This document shows, piece after piece, positions 33,320 to 41,893 of a stretch of 46,881 nucleotides of DNA. This DNA is from an uncultured bacterium. GTDB taxonomy: Bacteria > Patescibacteriota > Minisyncoccia > Phycocordibacterales > PALSA-1337. The DNA lies in contig CAIUOX010000011.1 in NCBI GenBank assembly GCA_903900935.1, forward strand, positions 1 to 46,881, given 5' to 3'. The notes under the pieces were generated by a model. The model worked only from the letters and a program-made list of their open reading frames with translations, was not told the DNA's origin and searched no databases. Positions within the stretch are counted from its first letter, which is position 1. Each line of letters starts with the position of its first letter. The position numbers were made by a program, and so were the translations under genes.

Positions 33320-34288
33320 ATGAATATATTTCATCCTATTCAACTACTTTCAGATTGGTTAACTTTTTCTGTATTAAAAATTGTTCCAAAATCATTACCA
33401 GCAGAAGCTGTCAATTTTTTTATTTATGACACTATAAAAATATTTATTTTACTTTCTATTATTATATTTTTTGTTTCAATTCTTCGTTCTTATTTACCAA
33501 AAGAAAAAATACGAATAATTTTATCCCATAAAAATAAATATGTAGGAAATATTCTTGCATCCATATTAGGAATAATTACACCATTTTGTTCTTGCTCTGC
33601 AATTCCTCTATTTTTGGGTTTTATCCAAGCAGGAGTTCCTCTTGGTGTGACTTTTTCTTTTTTAGTTGCATCACCAATGATAAATGAGGTTGCTATAGTT
33701 CTACTTTTGGGAATGTTTGGTTGGAAGATCGCATTGATGTATATCATAAGTGGACTTCTCATATCTGTTTTTTCTGGAATAATTATTGGAAAAATGAAAG
33801 TTGAAAACTTGGTAGAATCTTTTGTTTTTGAAGAAAATAAAAATGGAAATATTATTTTTCCAAAAATAACTCAGCAAGAAAGAATTACTTACGCAAAAAA
33901 TTATACTTTAAATATTCTCAAAAAAGTCTGGCTATATATTTTAATTGGTATTGGAGTTGGATCTTGGATACATGGTTATATACCTACAGATTTCATAGCA
34001 CAATATGCTGGTTCTGATAAATGGTATGCAGTTCCATTAGCTGTTCTTATTGGAATACCTCTTTATTCAAATGTAGCTGGTATTATTCCACTTGTATCTG
34101 CTTTAACTGAAAAAGGGGTTGCCATGGGCACAACTCTGGCATTTATGATGTCTGTGACAGCCTTATCTCTTCCAGAATTCATGATTTTAAAAAAGGTAAT
34201 GAAAACTAAGCTTATTCTTATATTCACTAGCATTGTCGGAATCGGTATCATGCTTACTGGATATTTATTTAATTTAATCTTGAATTAA
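33320..34288 (+). CDS. Permease of the PF03773 (ArsP/DUF318) family
   Basis: A protein of 322 residues with about eight or nine membrane helices. The hallmark TPFCSCSAIPLFLGFIQAG (about 92-110) carries the conserved cysteine pair of this permease family, and VASPMINEVAIVLLL follows. Some relatives export trivalent organoarsenicals; others have unknown substrates. The gene is especially A+T-rich (Ile, Phe and Lys codons), different from the G+C-rich gene nearby. TATAAT (33306-33311) with CCGACA 18 nt before gives a promoter 8 nt upstream of the ATG. Confidence 0.85.
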   Translation: MNIFHPIQLLSDWLTFSVLKIVPKSLPAEAVNFFIYDTIKIFILLSIIIFFVSILRSYLPKEKIRIILSHKNKYVGNILASILGIITPFCSCSAIPLFLGFIQAGVPLGVTFSFLVASPMINEVAIVLLLGMFGWKIALMYIISGLLISVFSGIIIGKMKVENLVESFVFEENKNGNIIFPKITQQERITYAKNYTLNILKKVWLYILIGIGVGSWIHGYIPTDFIAQYAGSDKWYAVPLAVLIGIPLYSNVAGIIPLVSALTEKGVAMGTTLAFMMSVTALSLPEFMILKKVMKTKLILIFTSIVGIGIMLTGYLFNLILN

Positions 34289-34352
34289 TTTTTACTTTTT
34301 ATTGAAGTAACTGTAGCTTTAATCCATCTTAATTAAAAAATATTATCCACAA

Positions 34353-35282
34353 CTAATCAAATAGATTCACCAAATAGTTATCAATTGTCCTCTGATCCCA
34401 GTCATAGAAATTTTGATTTGCATTGTGAAGATCAGTTGCCAATTTTACACCAACAAATCTCCAATGCCATGGCTCAAAAACATAATACGAATTGTTCTTT
34501 GGATAAGAAAGTATAAAACCGTATTTATAAGCATTTGTAATAAGCCATGTATATGCTGATGTACCATCAAAACCATCAAGCTGACCTCCAAGACCTGTAG
34601 TGATAAAATCCATAGCAGTACCTAGCTGATGTTCAGAATAACCCTGATCAGCCGAGAATGAATTGGCGGTACCTATGCCGTATATGACTTTGTATTGGCT
34701 TTTGAGCGCACTCTGCTCACTAAATGACCTATACCCAGAGAAAACATATATCTTGATACCAGCAACTGTAGCGTCATCAAACATACGCTTCATGTATATC
34801 CATACCGGTGTACTAATCTGAGGATACTTGGTACTACTATATTTGTAATCATCAGGAATCGCAATCAATTCTGCTGGAGCATAATTTTCATTCAAGAAAA
34901 ATATTTTTGAATATTTCTCCAAAAGTTGTGGATCTGTTTTGCTCAACTTTTGTAATGTATTCAATGTTCCAGATAATGTGCCAACTTGTTGTTGATAATT
35001 TCCTAACTTATCTTGAATATCACCAACATTTTTCCGAATATTATTTGTTAAATTATTTTGTGCTTGAGAAATAGTGTCTTTGAGAGACTGTGTCGTAGAG
35101 GCAACGTTGGCCTGAAGCATTGTGACTTGATTAGAAATATCTTGAAGGCGATTGTAGCCATACCAAGCAACATATCCAATAGCAATCGCAAGAATAAGAA
35201 AACCACCAACAGCAAACCAATGAATACGCTCAAGCTTCTTGAGAAATTCATGTACATTTGTTTTTAATATATGCCAATCCAT
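34353..35282 (-). CDS. VanY-type D-Ala-D-Ala carboxypeptidase with coiled-coil stalk
   Basis: A protein of 309 residues from ATG 35282. One membrane helix (about 20-40) is followed by a coiled coil (about 45-130). The peptidase M15B domain has SGYRSFSEQSALKSQY, SEHQLGTAMDF (zinc ligands His and Asp) and EPWHWRFVG (His ligand). It should trim the terminal D-Ala of peptidoglycan stems outside the membrane. The ATG at 35300 would overlap DnaX; the one at 35282 leaves a 10-nt gap, so the two genes are likely co-transcribed. Confidence 0.88.
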   Translation of the reverse strand: MDWHILKTNVHEFLKKLERIHWFAVGGFLILAIAIGYVAWYGYNRLQDISNQVTMLQANVASTTQSLKDTISQAQNNLTNNIRKNVGDIQDKLGNYQQQVGTLSGTLNTLQKLSKTDPQLLEKYSKIFFLNENYAPAELIAIPDDYKYSSTKYPQISTPVWIYMKRMFDDATVAGIKIYVFSGYRSFSEQSALKSQYKVIYGIGTANSFSADQGYSEHQLGTAMDFITTGLGGQLDGFDGTSAYTWLITNAYKYGFILSYPKNNSYYVFEPWHWRFVGVKLATDLHNANQNFYDWDQRTIDNYLVNLFD

Positions 35283-35292
35283 ATTATGTGAA

Positions 35293-36309
35293 TTATGCAC
35301 AGATATTCACTACTGCCAATTCCAAAGGTAATGTCTCTATCTGTGATCGAGAAATTTGTCCAACTGCTTCAAGTAGAGCAATGAGAATTGTTGGTGTAAT
35401 AGCCTTTTTGCTTGCTTCTGCTTCAATATAATTCATATCATCTTTGGACACGCGCTCTATTAGATATTTCTTGGAGCTTGGAGAATGCTGAAGAAGTAAT
35501 ATAAAACGCATCTTCTCAAGCATTAGAGCAGAAAACACTGTCATAGAAATACCTGCTTTTTCTACTCGAGCAAGAACATCAAGAGATCCGTCTGCATTCT
35601 TGGCTATGACATTTTGAATGAATGTATTGATAAGAATCGCCTTTGGCGCACCAGTAATAACTTCAACTTCACTACGGCTTAGTTTTTTGTCTTTAGAAGA
35701 CGAAATCACCTTCTCAAGCATACCGAGAGCATCGCGGAATGATCCATCACCAAGTAATGCGATCAGATCAGCTCCATCAACATCGAGTGTATACCCTTCT
35801 TTTTTTGCGATAACAGATATATGGGCTCGCACTACTTCACGCGAAGGACGTTTGAATGAAAATGTCTGGCATCGAGAAACGATGGTGTCTGGAACTTTGT
35901 TGAGCTCAGTGGTCGCTAGAATGAAGATTACATGCTTTGGTGGCTCTTCTAGGGTCTTCAGGAGTGCATTCCACGCATCCTTGGATAGCATATGGACCTC
36001 ATCAATGATATAAACTTTGTAAATAGAAGAAAATGGAGATACTGAAACATGCTCACGCAATTCACGAATATCATCAATGCCACGATTGGACGCTGCATCA
36101 ATCTCATATATATCTTCATCTGTGGTACCAAGAGATTTTGCAAGAATACGAGCCACGCTTGTCTTGCCAGTTCCACGGCTTCCAGAAAAAAGATATGCAT
36201 GGGATATACGCTTGAATTTGATGGTTTCTTTGAGAACATCAACGATTGATTCTTGTCCGACGACATCATTCCACGAAGATGGTCGGTATGTGCGGTATAG
36301 TACTGTCAT
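35293..36309 (-). CDS. dnaX: DNA polymerase III subunit gamma/tau, short and zinc-less
   Basis: A protein of 338 residues. It begins MTVLYRTYRPSSWNDVVGQ. Walker A is GSRGTGKTS (43-51), Walker B VYIIDEVHML and sensor 1 LATTELNKVPDTIVSRC. The clamp-loader core is complete. Two things differ from most bacteria. The four-cysteine zinc module between Walker A and DAASNRG is missing (only 20 residues link them). The long C-terminal tau part is absent, so only a gamma-like product is expected. It loads the sliding clamp. It sits upstream of the VanY gene and downstream of Dus on the minus strand. Confidence 0.93.
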   Translation of the reverse strand: MTVLYRTYRPSSWNDVVGQESIVDVLKETIKFKRISHAYLFSGSRGTGKTSVARILAKSLGTTDEDIYEIDAASNRGIDDIRELREHVSVSPFSSIYKVYIIDEVHMLSKDAWNALLKTLEEPPKHVIFILATTELNKVPDTIVSRCQTFSFKRPSREVVRAHISVIAKKEGYTLDVDGADLIALLGDGSFRDALGMLEKVISSSKDKKLSRSEVEVITGAPKAILINTFIQNVIAKNADGSLDVLARVEKAGISMTVFSALMLEKMRFILLLQHSPSSKKYLIERVSKDDMNYIEAEASKKAITPTILIALLEAVGQISRSQIETLPLELAVVNICA

Positions 36310-36329
36310 GGATACAGTTTACAAGGTTA

Positions 36330-37373
36330 TTACCCTTTCTTCAAATACATCTTGACTGCAGACGAGACTTCTTTGATATTGTTCATTTTCATAATATGTA
36401 TGCGTAATTCTTTGGCGCTGTCCATTCCTTTACATGCAGGCCAACCTGAAATATATGTTTTGAAATGTTTCTTCATGACATCAAAATTTTTTATATTGCG
36501 AAATGTCTTATCAAAAAGTTTGGCATGTTCAAGAAGGACTTTTAGTCGAAATTCTGGAGTCTTTGATTTGGTAGAATATGCCTTCTTGGAACGAATCTGT
36601 TTCAATCCTTCAAAAAACCATGGCTTACCAAAAACACCCCTACCTATCATTACCCCATCACATCCATATTTCATAGCTTTTTCATTGGCATCTTCAAGAG
36701 AAACAACATCACCATTTCCAATAATAAGAGTCTGTGGACTTATCTTATTACGCAATGCAACTATAAGAGGCATCAGGTCCCAGTGTGCAGGAACATCTGA
36801 CATCTCTTTTCTAGTTCTTAAATGAACCGTCAGTGCAGGAAGTTTCTGCGCAAGTAATAATTCAATCCATACGAGATCAACTTTATTGTATCCAATACGC
36901 GTCTTCACAGAAACAGGAATTGAAATAGCGCCAGTACGCGCGGCTTCAAGTACATTCAAAGCATTCTCTGGATCTTTCATGCTCGCCGCTCCACCACCCT
37001 GCTTCTCAACTGAACGATCAGGGCATCCCATATTGATATCAATACCATCAAAACCAAGCTTGGCTACCAAAGCAGAAGCTTCCTTCATTGCTATAGGATG
37101 ACCAGTGAATAGCTGAGCTATCACAGGACGTTCCTTCTCTGAAAATACAAGATCGTGTAACAGTTTTTTTCTGCCTGGAGAAATAAGTCCATCAGCAGAG
37201 ACAAATTCTGTCCATATAACATCTGGCTTGCCATATATAGTGAATAGCTTGCGAAAAACTGAATCAGTTACATTTGCCATAGGAGCAAGCACAAAAAATG
37301 GCCGTGGAAGAGATTGCCAGAATGTATTTGAGAGATTTTTTACAGCTTTCTTTGTTGATTTTCTGTTTAGCAT
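36330..37373 (-). CDS. tRNA-dihydrouridine synthase
   Basis: A protein of 347 residues with the TIM-barrel Dus fold. It has VLAPMANVTDSVFRKLF, GIDINMGCPDRS (the Cys is part of the conserved NMGCP motif), GGGAASMKDPENA, VSVKTRIGYNK and VMIGRGVFGKPWFF (phosphate-binding end of the FMN site). It reduces a uridine of tRNA to dihydrouridine with NADPH and FMN. The exact subtype (DusB-like) is not settled. The stop is 20 nt before the DnaX start. Confidence 0.9.
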   Translation of the reverse strand: MLNRKSTKKAVKNLSNTFWQSLPRPFFVLAPMANVTDSVFRKLFTIYGKPDVIWTEFVSADGLISPGRKKLLHDLVFSEKERPVIAQLFTGHPIAMKEASALVAKLGFDGIDINMGCPDRSVEKQGGGAASMKDPENALNVLEAARTGAISIPVSVKTRIGYNKVDLVWIELLLAQKLPALTVHLRTRKEMSDVPAHWDLMPLIVALRNKISPQTLIIGNGDVVSLEDANEKAMKYGCDGVMIGRGVFGKPWFFEGLKQIRSKKAYSTKSKTPEFRLKVLLEHAKLFDKTFRNIKNFDVMKKHFKTYISGWPACKGMDSAKELRIHIMKMNNIKEVSSAVKMYLKKG

Positions 37374-37408
37374 GCATATCCGAATGTATCATGAAGTTGA
37401 TGTAAAGT

Positions 37409-37533
37409 AAAAATATACACAACATATATAGTTGAAGCGACTTTCGGAAGGAGTGGAGACGACTGAGAATGAGTTGCTGGCCGAGCACGGCCAGACAGCG
37501 TTCGCTGAAACTATATATGTTGTGTATATTTTT
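37409..37533. repeat. Long inverted repeat (32/33-bp arms, 60-nt loop)
   Basis: Left arm 37409-37440 and right arm 37501-37533 match perfectly over 25 bp (ATATACACAACATATATAGT) and again in AGCGA. The arms are A+T-rich; the 60-nt loop is G+C-rich with a perfect sub-hairpin CTGGCC-GAGCAC-GGCCAG (37477-37494). It lies between Dus and the carboxypeptidase, upstream of Dus. Confidence 0.9.
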
Positions 37534-37559
37534 ATGATCAATCAATTCATGAGGAAATC

Positions 37560-38525
37560 TTATTTAACTTTCTCCAATAGTTTGATCATATCAGGATCAC
37601 GAGCTCCACTTCCCAATATAACGACTGCATAGACATCCTTATTTCTTCCCAATGCAAATAATTGAATAGCTGTTCTATTTGCTTCTATTGTATAGCCATT
37701 TTTCCCACCAAGATAATTTGACCAGCTCAAGAAATGCGTTGGATTCACAAATGTATGCGCACGAAGTACCTTTGATTTGAGTTGAGTAATACCAATAATC
37801 CCAGGATCATTGGCACGTATCCATTCAAGGATAATAACCAGATCATTTGCAGTAGAGACATTTTGTCCATCTAATCCTGAAGGGTCTTTGAATGAAGTTC
37901 TATATGCACCGATTGATTGGACAAAATCATTCATCGCTTTGATAAATTTTTGTCTGCCATAAAATTGTGCATATGCTTCTGCAGTATCATTTGATGAAAC
38001 CATAAGCAGTGGATAAAGTAGGTTTTCGGCAGTGAATGTCTCACCAACTTTGAAACTTGCTGTATTGCCATATGTAGCGAGTATATCGCGACTAAGAATA
38101 ATATGAGCGTTTGGACTGATGAGCTTTCGCGCGACAATTGCAGTCACAAGTTTAGTGATTGAAGCAATCGGTACGATCTTGTCTATATTGTATTGCGCAA
38201 CAATCGTATTTGTTGAAAGATCTTTTACTATATATGCTACTGCTGTAATCTTGCCGTCTGCCCCTTGAGGCAATGCCTGCGCAGCAGAATCAATAATATC
38301 TTCTTCTTCCAAAGCGGTATAGCGAATAGTACGAGTAAATCCAGAAATAGATGTGTCATCATCTATACTAGTAAAAGCAGTTTTGACTTCAGCTAAAGTA
38401 TCTGATGTGCTATGTATAATATATGGTCTAACTACATACCATGTATGCGAAGCAACATATGCACATGCGACACCGAACAATACAGCGCCAATACCCCAAC
38501 ACGTTATAGATAAAAGATTTTTCAT
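37560..38525 (-). CDS. D-Ala-D-Ala carboxypeptidase (peptidase S11, PBP5-like) with KNG motif
   Basis: A protein of 321 residues. N-terminal membrane segment (about 5-30), then the penicillin-binding domain: SITK (S122, K125), SSN (S177 to N179) and K275-N-G277 in GGKNGYT, where the family norm is KTG or KSG. It should remove the terminal D-Ala from peptidoglycan. The C-terminal beta domain of PBP5 is absent. Its start is one base after the FtsQ-like stop (38527), so they share an mRNA. Confidence 0.88.
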   Translation of the reverse strand: MKNLLSITCWGIGAVLFGVACAYVASHTWYVVRPYIIHSTSDTLAEVKTAFTSIDDDTSISGFTRTIRYTALEEEDIIDSAAQALPQGADGKITAVAYIVKDLSTNTIVAQYNIDKIVPIASITKLVTAIVARKLISPNAHIILSRDILATYGNTASFKVGETFTAENLLYPLLMVSSNDTAEAYAQFYGRQKFIKAMNDFVQSIGAYRTSFKDPSGLDGQNVSTANDLVIILEWIRANDPGIIGITQLKSKVLRAHTFVNPTHFLSWSNYLGGKNGYTIEANRTAIQLFALGRNKDVYAVVILGSGARDPDMIKLLEKVK

Positions 38526-38526
38526 A

Positions 38527-39456
38527 TCATTTGATCAGTCGATAAAATACATTTGATCCATAGCGTATATCAATATATTCAAATCTTGATGCTGGACCTT
38601 TTCCTGTAGTAGCATCTGCAGTCATACGCTCCCAAAATGAGACAAGATTGCTAAGTTGAATATCAAAAGAACGAGTATTATTGAAATATATAACAAGAAT
38701 ATCGTCAGGTGATGTACTACCAATATTTGTTGAAACTTTCTGATCTACATACAATTCATATTCTCCACCAGGCTTGATCAAAAGTGCTTGAACATTTATA
38801 CCAGATGCCTTAACTGCTGTATAAAAATGTTGTAATAATACAAATTCATTTGTTGATGTGGCCATAGAGCCGATATTAATATTCATAGATGTTGTTGTGC
38901 CAAGAATGTCAGGAGCATAATACCGATTGTACACATGTCCAGAAAAAGAAGGAGATTGCTCGAACATATATCCAGTCTCATCAGCAAAATAACAACTATC
39001 AGAAGACTCCATGCTAAGGGTATTACCATTCCAATCTGGCAATGTTGCACAAATAAGCGCCGAAGGAGTTTTTTGACTCACCGATATAATAAGACTATGC
39101 CAGCCGTCTCGGCGAACATTGACATGTGCGATGCGTGGCGAAGCAGACTGTATATTTGATATCAATTGGCCCATAGGATATATGAGCGAACTTCTACGCG
39201 GAAACAAGCCCATATATGATCCTTCTAGAGCTTGCTCAGCCGTCTTATCTAGCAAAGGAATGATGTCTTGGTCTACACCAAATATCTGAACAGTATCAAT
39301 ATGGAACTTTTGTAAACCTACTATCTTGAATACACCAAACAATAAACTACCAATCAATAAAATAACTACTCCACATGTCATAAAAAGTCGAGTACGACGA
39401 GTGTGCACAAATGATTTTGATTGATGAGAGAATTTTGGGCGTCGAGATATATCCAT
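38527..39456 (-). CDS. ftsQ: FtsQ/DivIB-like cell-division protein
   Basis: A protein of 309 residues from ATG 39456. A basic cytoplasmic N-terminus is followed by one membrane helix (LFMTCGVVILLIGSLLFGVF) and a POTRA-like domain starting FHIDTVQIFGVDQDIIPLL. SPRIAHVNVRRDGWHSLIIS and CYFADETGYMF then match the FtsQ beta domain. The protein would link divisome parts outside the membrane. Sequence identity is weak, as is usual for FtsQ, so the assignment rests on architecture and neighbours (a carboxypeptidase). Confidence 0.75.
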   Translation of the reverse strand: MDISRRPKFSHQSKSFVHTRRTRLFMTCGVVILLIGSLLFGVFKIVGLQKFHIDTVQIFGVDQDIIPLLDKTAEQALEGSYMGLFPRRSSLIYPMGQLISNIQSASPRIAHVNVRRDGWHSLIISVSQKTPSALICATLPDWNGNTLSMESSDSCYFADETGYMFEQSPSFSGHVYNRYYAPDILGTTTSMNINIGSMATSTNEFVLLQHFYTAVKASGINVQALLIKPGGEYELYVDQKVSTNIGSTSPDDILVIYFNNTRSFDIQLSNLVSFWERMTADATTGKGPASRFEYIDIRYGSNVFYRLIK

Positions 39457-39502
39457 GAATATAAGAAAGTACGAACAATAGAAGAATAGACGTATGTATG
39501 TT

Positions 39503-40798
39503 CTATTTGTTACCACCAATCACATCTTGTCCAAAATACTTACGTAATACTTGAGGAACTTTGATGGTTCCATCTGCTTGTTGATAATTTTCAATGAGAG
39601 ACACTAAAATACGTGGTGTTGGAATAGCCGTTGAATTGAGAGAGTGTGCATAACGAAGAGTACCCTCAGCATCACGATAGCGAATATTGAGACGACGACA
39701 TTGAAAATCATGAAAATACGAAGCTGACGATATCTCGCGATATTTCTTTTCTTTTGGAACCCAAAGCTCAATATCATATTTCTTGACTTGACCCAAACCA
39801 AGATCAGCTCCACAATTGATCACTGTGTGATATGGAATACCCAATGATTCTATGAATTCTTCAGTATTGCGATTGACCTCTTCATGATACTTGACTGAGG
39901 TTTCATGATTTGCCTCACAGAGAATAAGTTGCTCAAACTTATAAAATTCATGAACGCGAATCAAGCCTTTGACGTCTTTGCTATGTGCACCAGCTTCGCG
40001 GCGATAACATGGAGAAAAACCGAGATAACGCTTGGGGAGTTGCTCAAAAAGTAATGTCTCATCAGCATGCATGCCCATAAGAGGAACTTCAGCAGTACCT
40101 ACGAGATAATCACCGTCTTGGGTCTTGTAGAGGTCTTCTTCGCCATCTGGAAGATATCCTGTGCCTAACATAGTAAGCTTTCGAACAATAACTGGTGGCA
40201 TCACAGGAACAAATCCTTTGCCTACAATACCAGAGGTATTTTTTTCGCCAAAGAAATCAAGTGCATAATTCCAAATTGCAAAACAAAGTCTTACTCCATC
40301 CCCTGTAAGAAAATATCCTCTGAAACCATGAACTTTGGATCCACGCTCAATATCAATCATATTTAATGATGTCATAATCTCTATATGATCTTTTGGTTCA
40401 AAAGTAAAATTTGGTTTTTCGCCCCAGATTTTTACCTCTTTATTGTCAGCATCACTCTCACCATCAGGAACTGACATATCAGGTATATTTGGTACACGTA
40501 ACATGAGATTTTGCCAATCTTTCATAACATTCTTTAGGAGAACGTCTTCTTTTTCAAGCTCATTCTTGACTGTCTTCATTTGTGCAATAAGTACTGCACG
40601 ATCTTCTGGAGTGGCTGACTTCGTAATCTTGTCACTTGCTGAATTTTGAATAGCTCGGCGAGCTTCTACACTAGAAAGTAGAGCACGACGCTTGTCGTCG
40701 AGAGCTATGAGCTCATCTATATTGAATACAAGGTGCTTCTTTTGTACAGCAGTAGCAATAATCTCTTTATTTTCTCTGATGAATTTAATATCAAGCAT
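39503..40798 (-). CDS. serS: Seryl-tRNA synthetase
   Basis: A protein of 431 residues. An N-terminal coiled-coil arm (about 30-105) precedes the class II core with GTAEVPLMGMHADE, motif 2 YRREAGAHSKDVKGLIRVHEF and motif 3 NSTAIPTPRILVSLIENYQQ. It charges serine onto tRNA-Ser, one of which is encoded at 31014. The 46-nt gap to the FtsQ-like gene and the shared strand suggest an operon with the division genes. Confidence 0.95.
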   Translation of the reverse strand: MLDIKFIRENKEIIATAVQKKHLVFNIDELIALDDKRRALLSSVEARRAIQNSASDKITKSATPEDRAVLIAQMKTVKNELEKEDVLLKNVMKDWQNLMLRVPNIPDMSVPDGESDADNKEVKIWGEKPNFTFEPKDHIEIMTSLNMIDIERGSKVHGFRGYFLTGDGVRLCFAIWNYALDFFGEKNTSGIVGKGFVPVMPPVIVRKLTMLGTGYLPDGEEDLYKTQDGDYLVGTAEVPLMGMHADETLLFEQLPKRYLGFSPCYRREAGAHSKDVKGLIRVHEFYKFEQLILCEANHETSVKYHEEVNRNTEEFIESLGIPYHTVINCGADLGLGQVKKYDIELWVPKEKKYREISSASYFHDFQCRRLNIRYRDAEGTLRYAHSLNSTAIPTPRILVSLIENYQQADGTIKVPQVLRKYFGQDVIGGNK

Positions 40799-40943
40799 AT
40801 ATGTACTCTATAGTATCATCATTTCCTAAAAAATTGAACAGGATTTGATTCACCATGTGGTACAATATGGCGTTTCGAATTATTAACTAATAATACTCAG
40901 ATTAGTTGGAGACGGGGTGACATATACTTTTTAATCAAATGCA

Positions 40944-41828
40944 ATGAAAACAAATATATATACAATAAATCCTGAACAATATCCTGGATTGTTACCACAC
41001 ATATCTAGACTACCAAAGAAATTAGAGGTCTCTGGATTATTGCCTAATATTGAATACAAATTCTTATGCATTATTGGATCTCGAGAAAATAGTGCATATG
41101 GTAAAGAAGTATGTAATCGTCTTATCAAAGGACTTCAAGGATATCCAATAGTTATAGTGTCTGGACTAGCAATCGGTATTGATTCGATTGCTCATGAAAT
41201 AGCACTCAAATATAGTATAAAGACTATTGCATTTCCTGGATCAGGATTGGCTCTTGATGTGCTATACCCAGGATCACACAGATCACTCGCATTAAAAATT
41301 GTTGAATCTGGAGGAGCACTCATATCACCATTTGAGAGACATCAAAAAAGCACAGTATGGACCTTCCCTTTCAGAAATCGCCTTATGGCAGGAATATCTC
41401 ACGCTACACTTATAATAGAAGCACGAAAAGGCTCGGGCACTCTTCTTACAGCAGAATATGCGGCAGAATTCAATAGAGATATACTCGCTGTTCCTGGTTC
41501 AATATTTTCTGATCTTTCATATGGGCCACATATGTTGATCGAACGTGGAGCAATTCCAGTAACTTCATCAAAGGATATTCTTGAGGCGCTTGGATTTGCG
41601 GTTGCAAAAGAAAGTAATCAACAATCTCTACTTAGTCTAGCTGAACTATCATTGTCTGAACAAGAAACAAATATTCTTGCATTACTCAAATCATCACCTC
41701 ACACAGGGTCAAATATAATAAACTTACTGCAACTCACTTCATCAGCATTCAATATGTCAATATCAGAACTCGAAATCAAAGGAATCGTAGAAGAAAGAGG
41801 TGGATTATATTGTATAAAAAATAGTTAA
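40944..41828 (+). CDS. dprA: DNA-processing protein DprA
   Basis: A protein of 294 residues. The Rossmann-like DprA core has IIGSRENSAYGKEV, IVSGLAIGIDSIAHEIAL, FPGSGLALDVLYP, FPFRNRLMAGIS and GSGTLLTAEYA. The C-terminal winged helix (about 230-290) is present; the N-terminal SAM domain is not. It loads RecA on incoming single-stranded DNA during natural transformation and also protects DNA. The gene lies directly before topA, a common arrangement. TATACT (40923-40928) is 15 nt before the start. Confidence 0.92.
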   Translation: MKTNIYTINPEQYPGLLPHISRLPKKLEVSGLLPNIEYKFLCIIGSRENSAYGKEVCNRLIKGLQGYPIVIVSGLAIGIDSIAHEIALKYSIKTIAFPGSGLALDVLYPGSHRSLALKIVESGGALISPFERHQKSTVWTFPFRNRLMAGISHATLIIEARKGSGTLLTAEYAAEFNRDILAVPGSIFSDLSYGPHMLIERGAIPVTSSKDILEALGFAVAKESNQQSLLSLAELSLSEQETNILALLKSSPHTGSNIINLLQLTSSAFNMSISELEIKGIVEERGGLYCIKNS

Positions 41829-41855
41829 AATCATTCAGATTATAAAGTGTCGCTT

Positions 41856-41884
41856 TTGACCTTTACCTTTACTCCGTGTAATAC
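41856..41884 (+). promoter_or_regulatory. topA promoter TTGACC-17-TAATAC
   Basis: TTGACC (41856-41861) and TAATAC (41879-41884) are 17 bases apart, with the ATG at 41894 nine bases after the -10. It is one of the best complete promoters in the window, and gives a leader of 0-3 nt. Confidence 0.65.
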
Positions 41885-41893
41885 TTACCGCTA

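Noticed and set aside
31014-33320. A phage or integrative element with attachment sites at tRNA-Ser.
   Set aside because: No integrase, phage gene or repeat of the tRNA 3' end was found.
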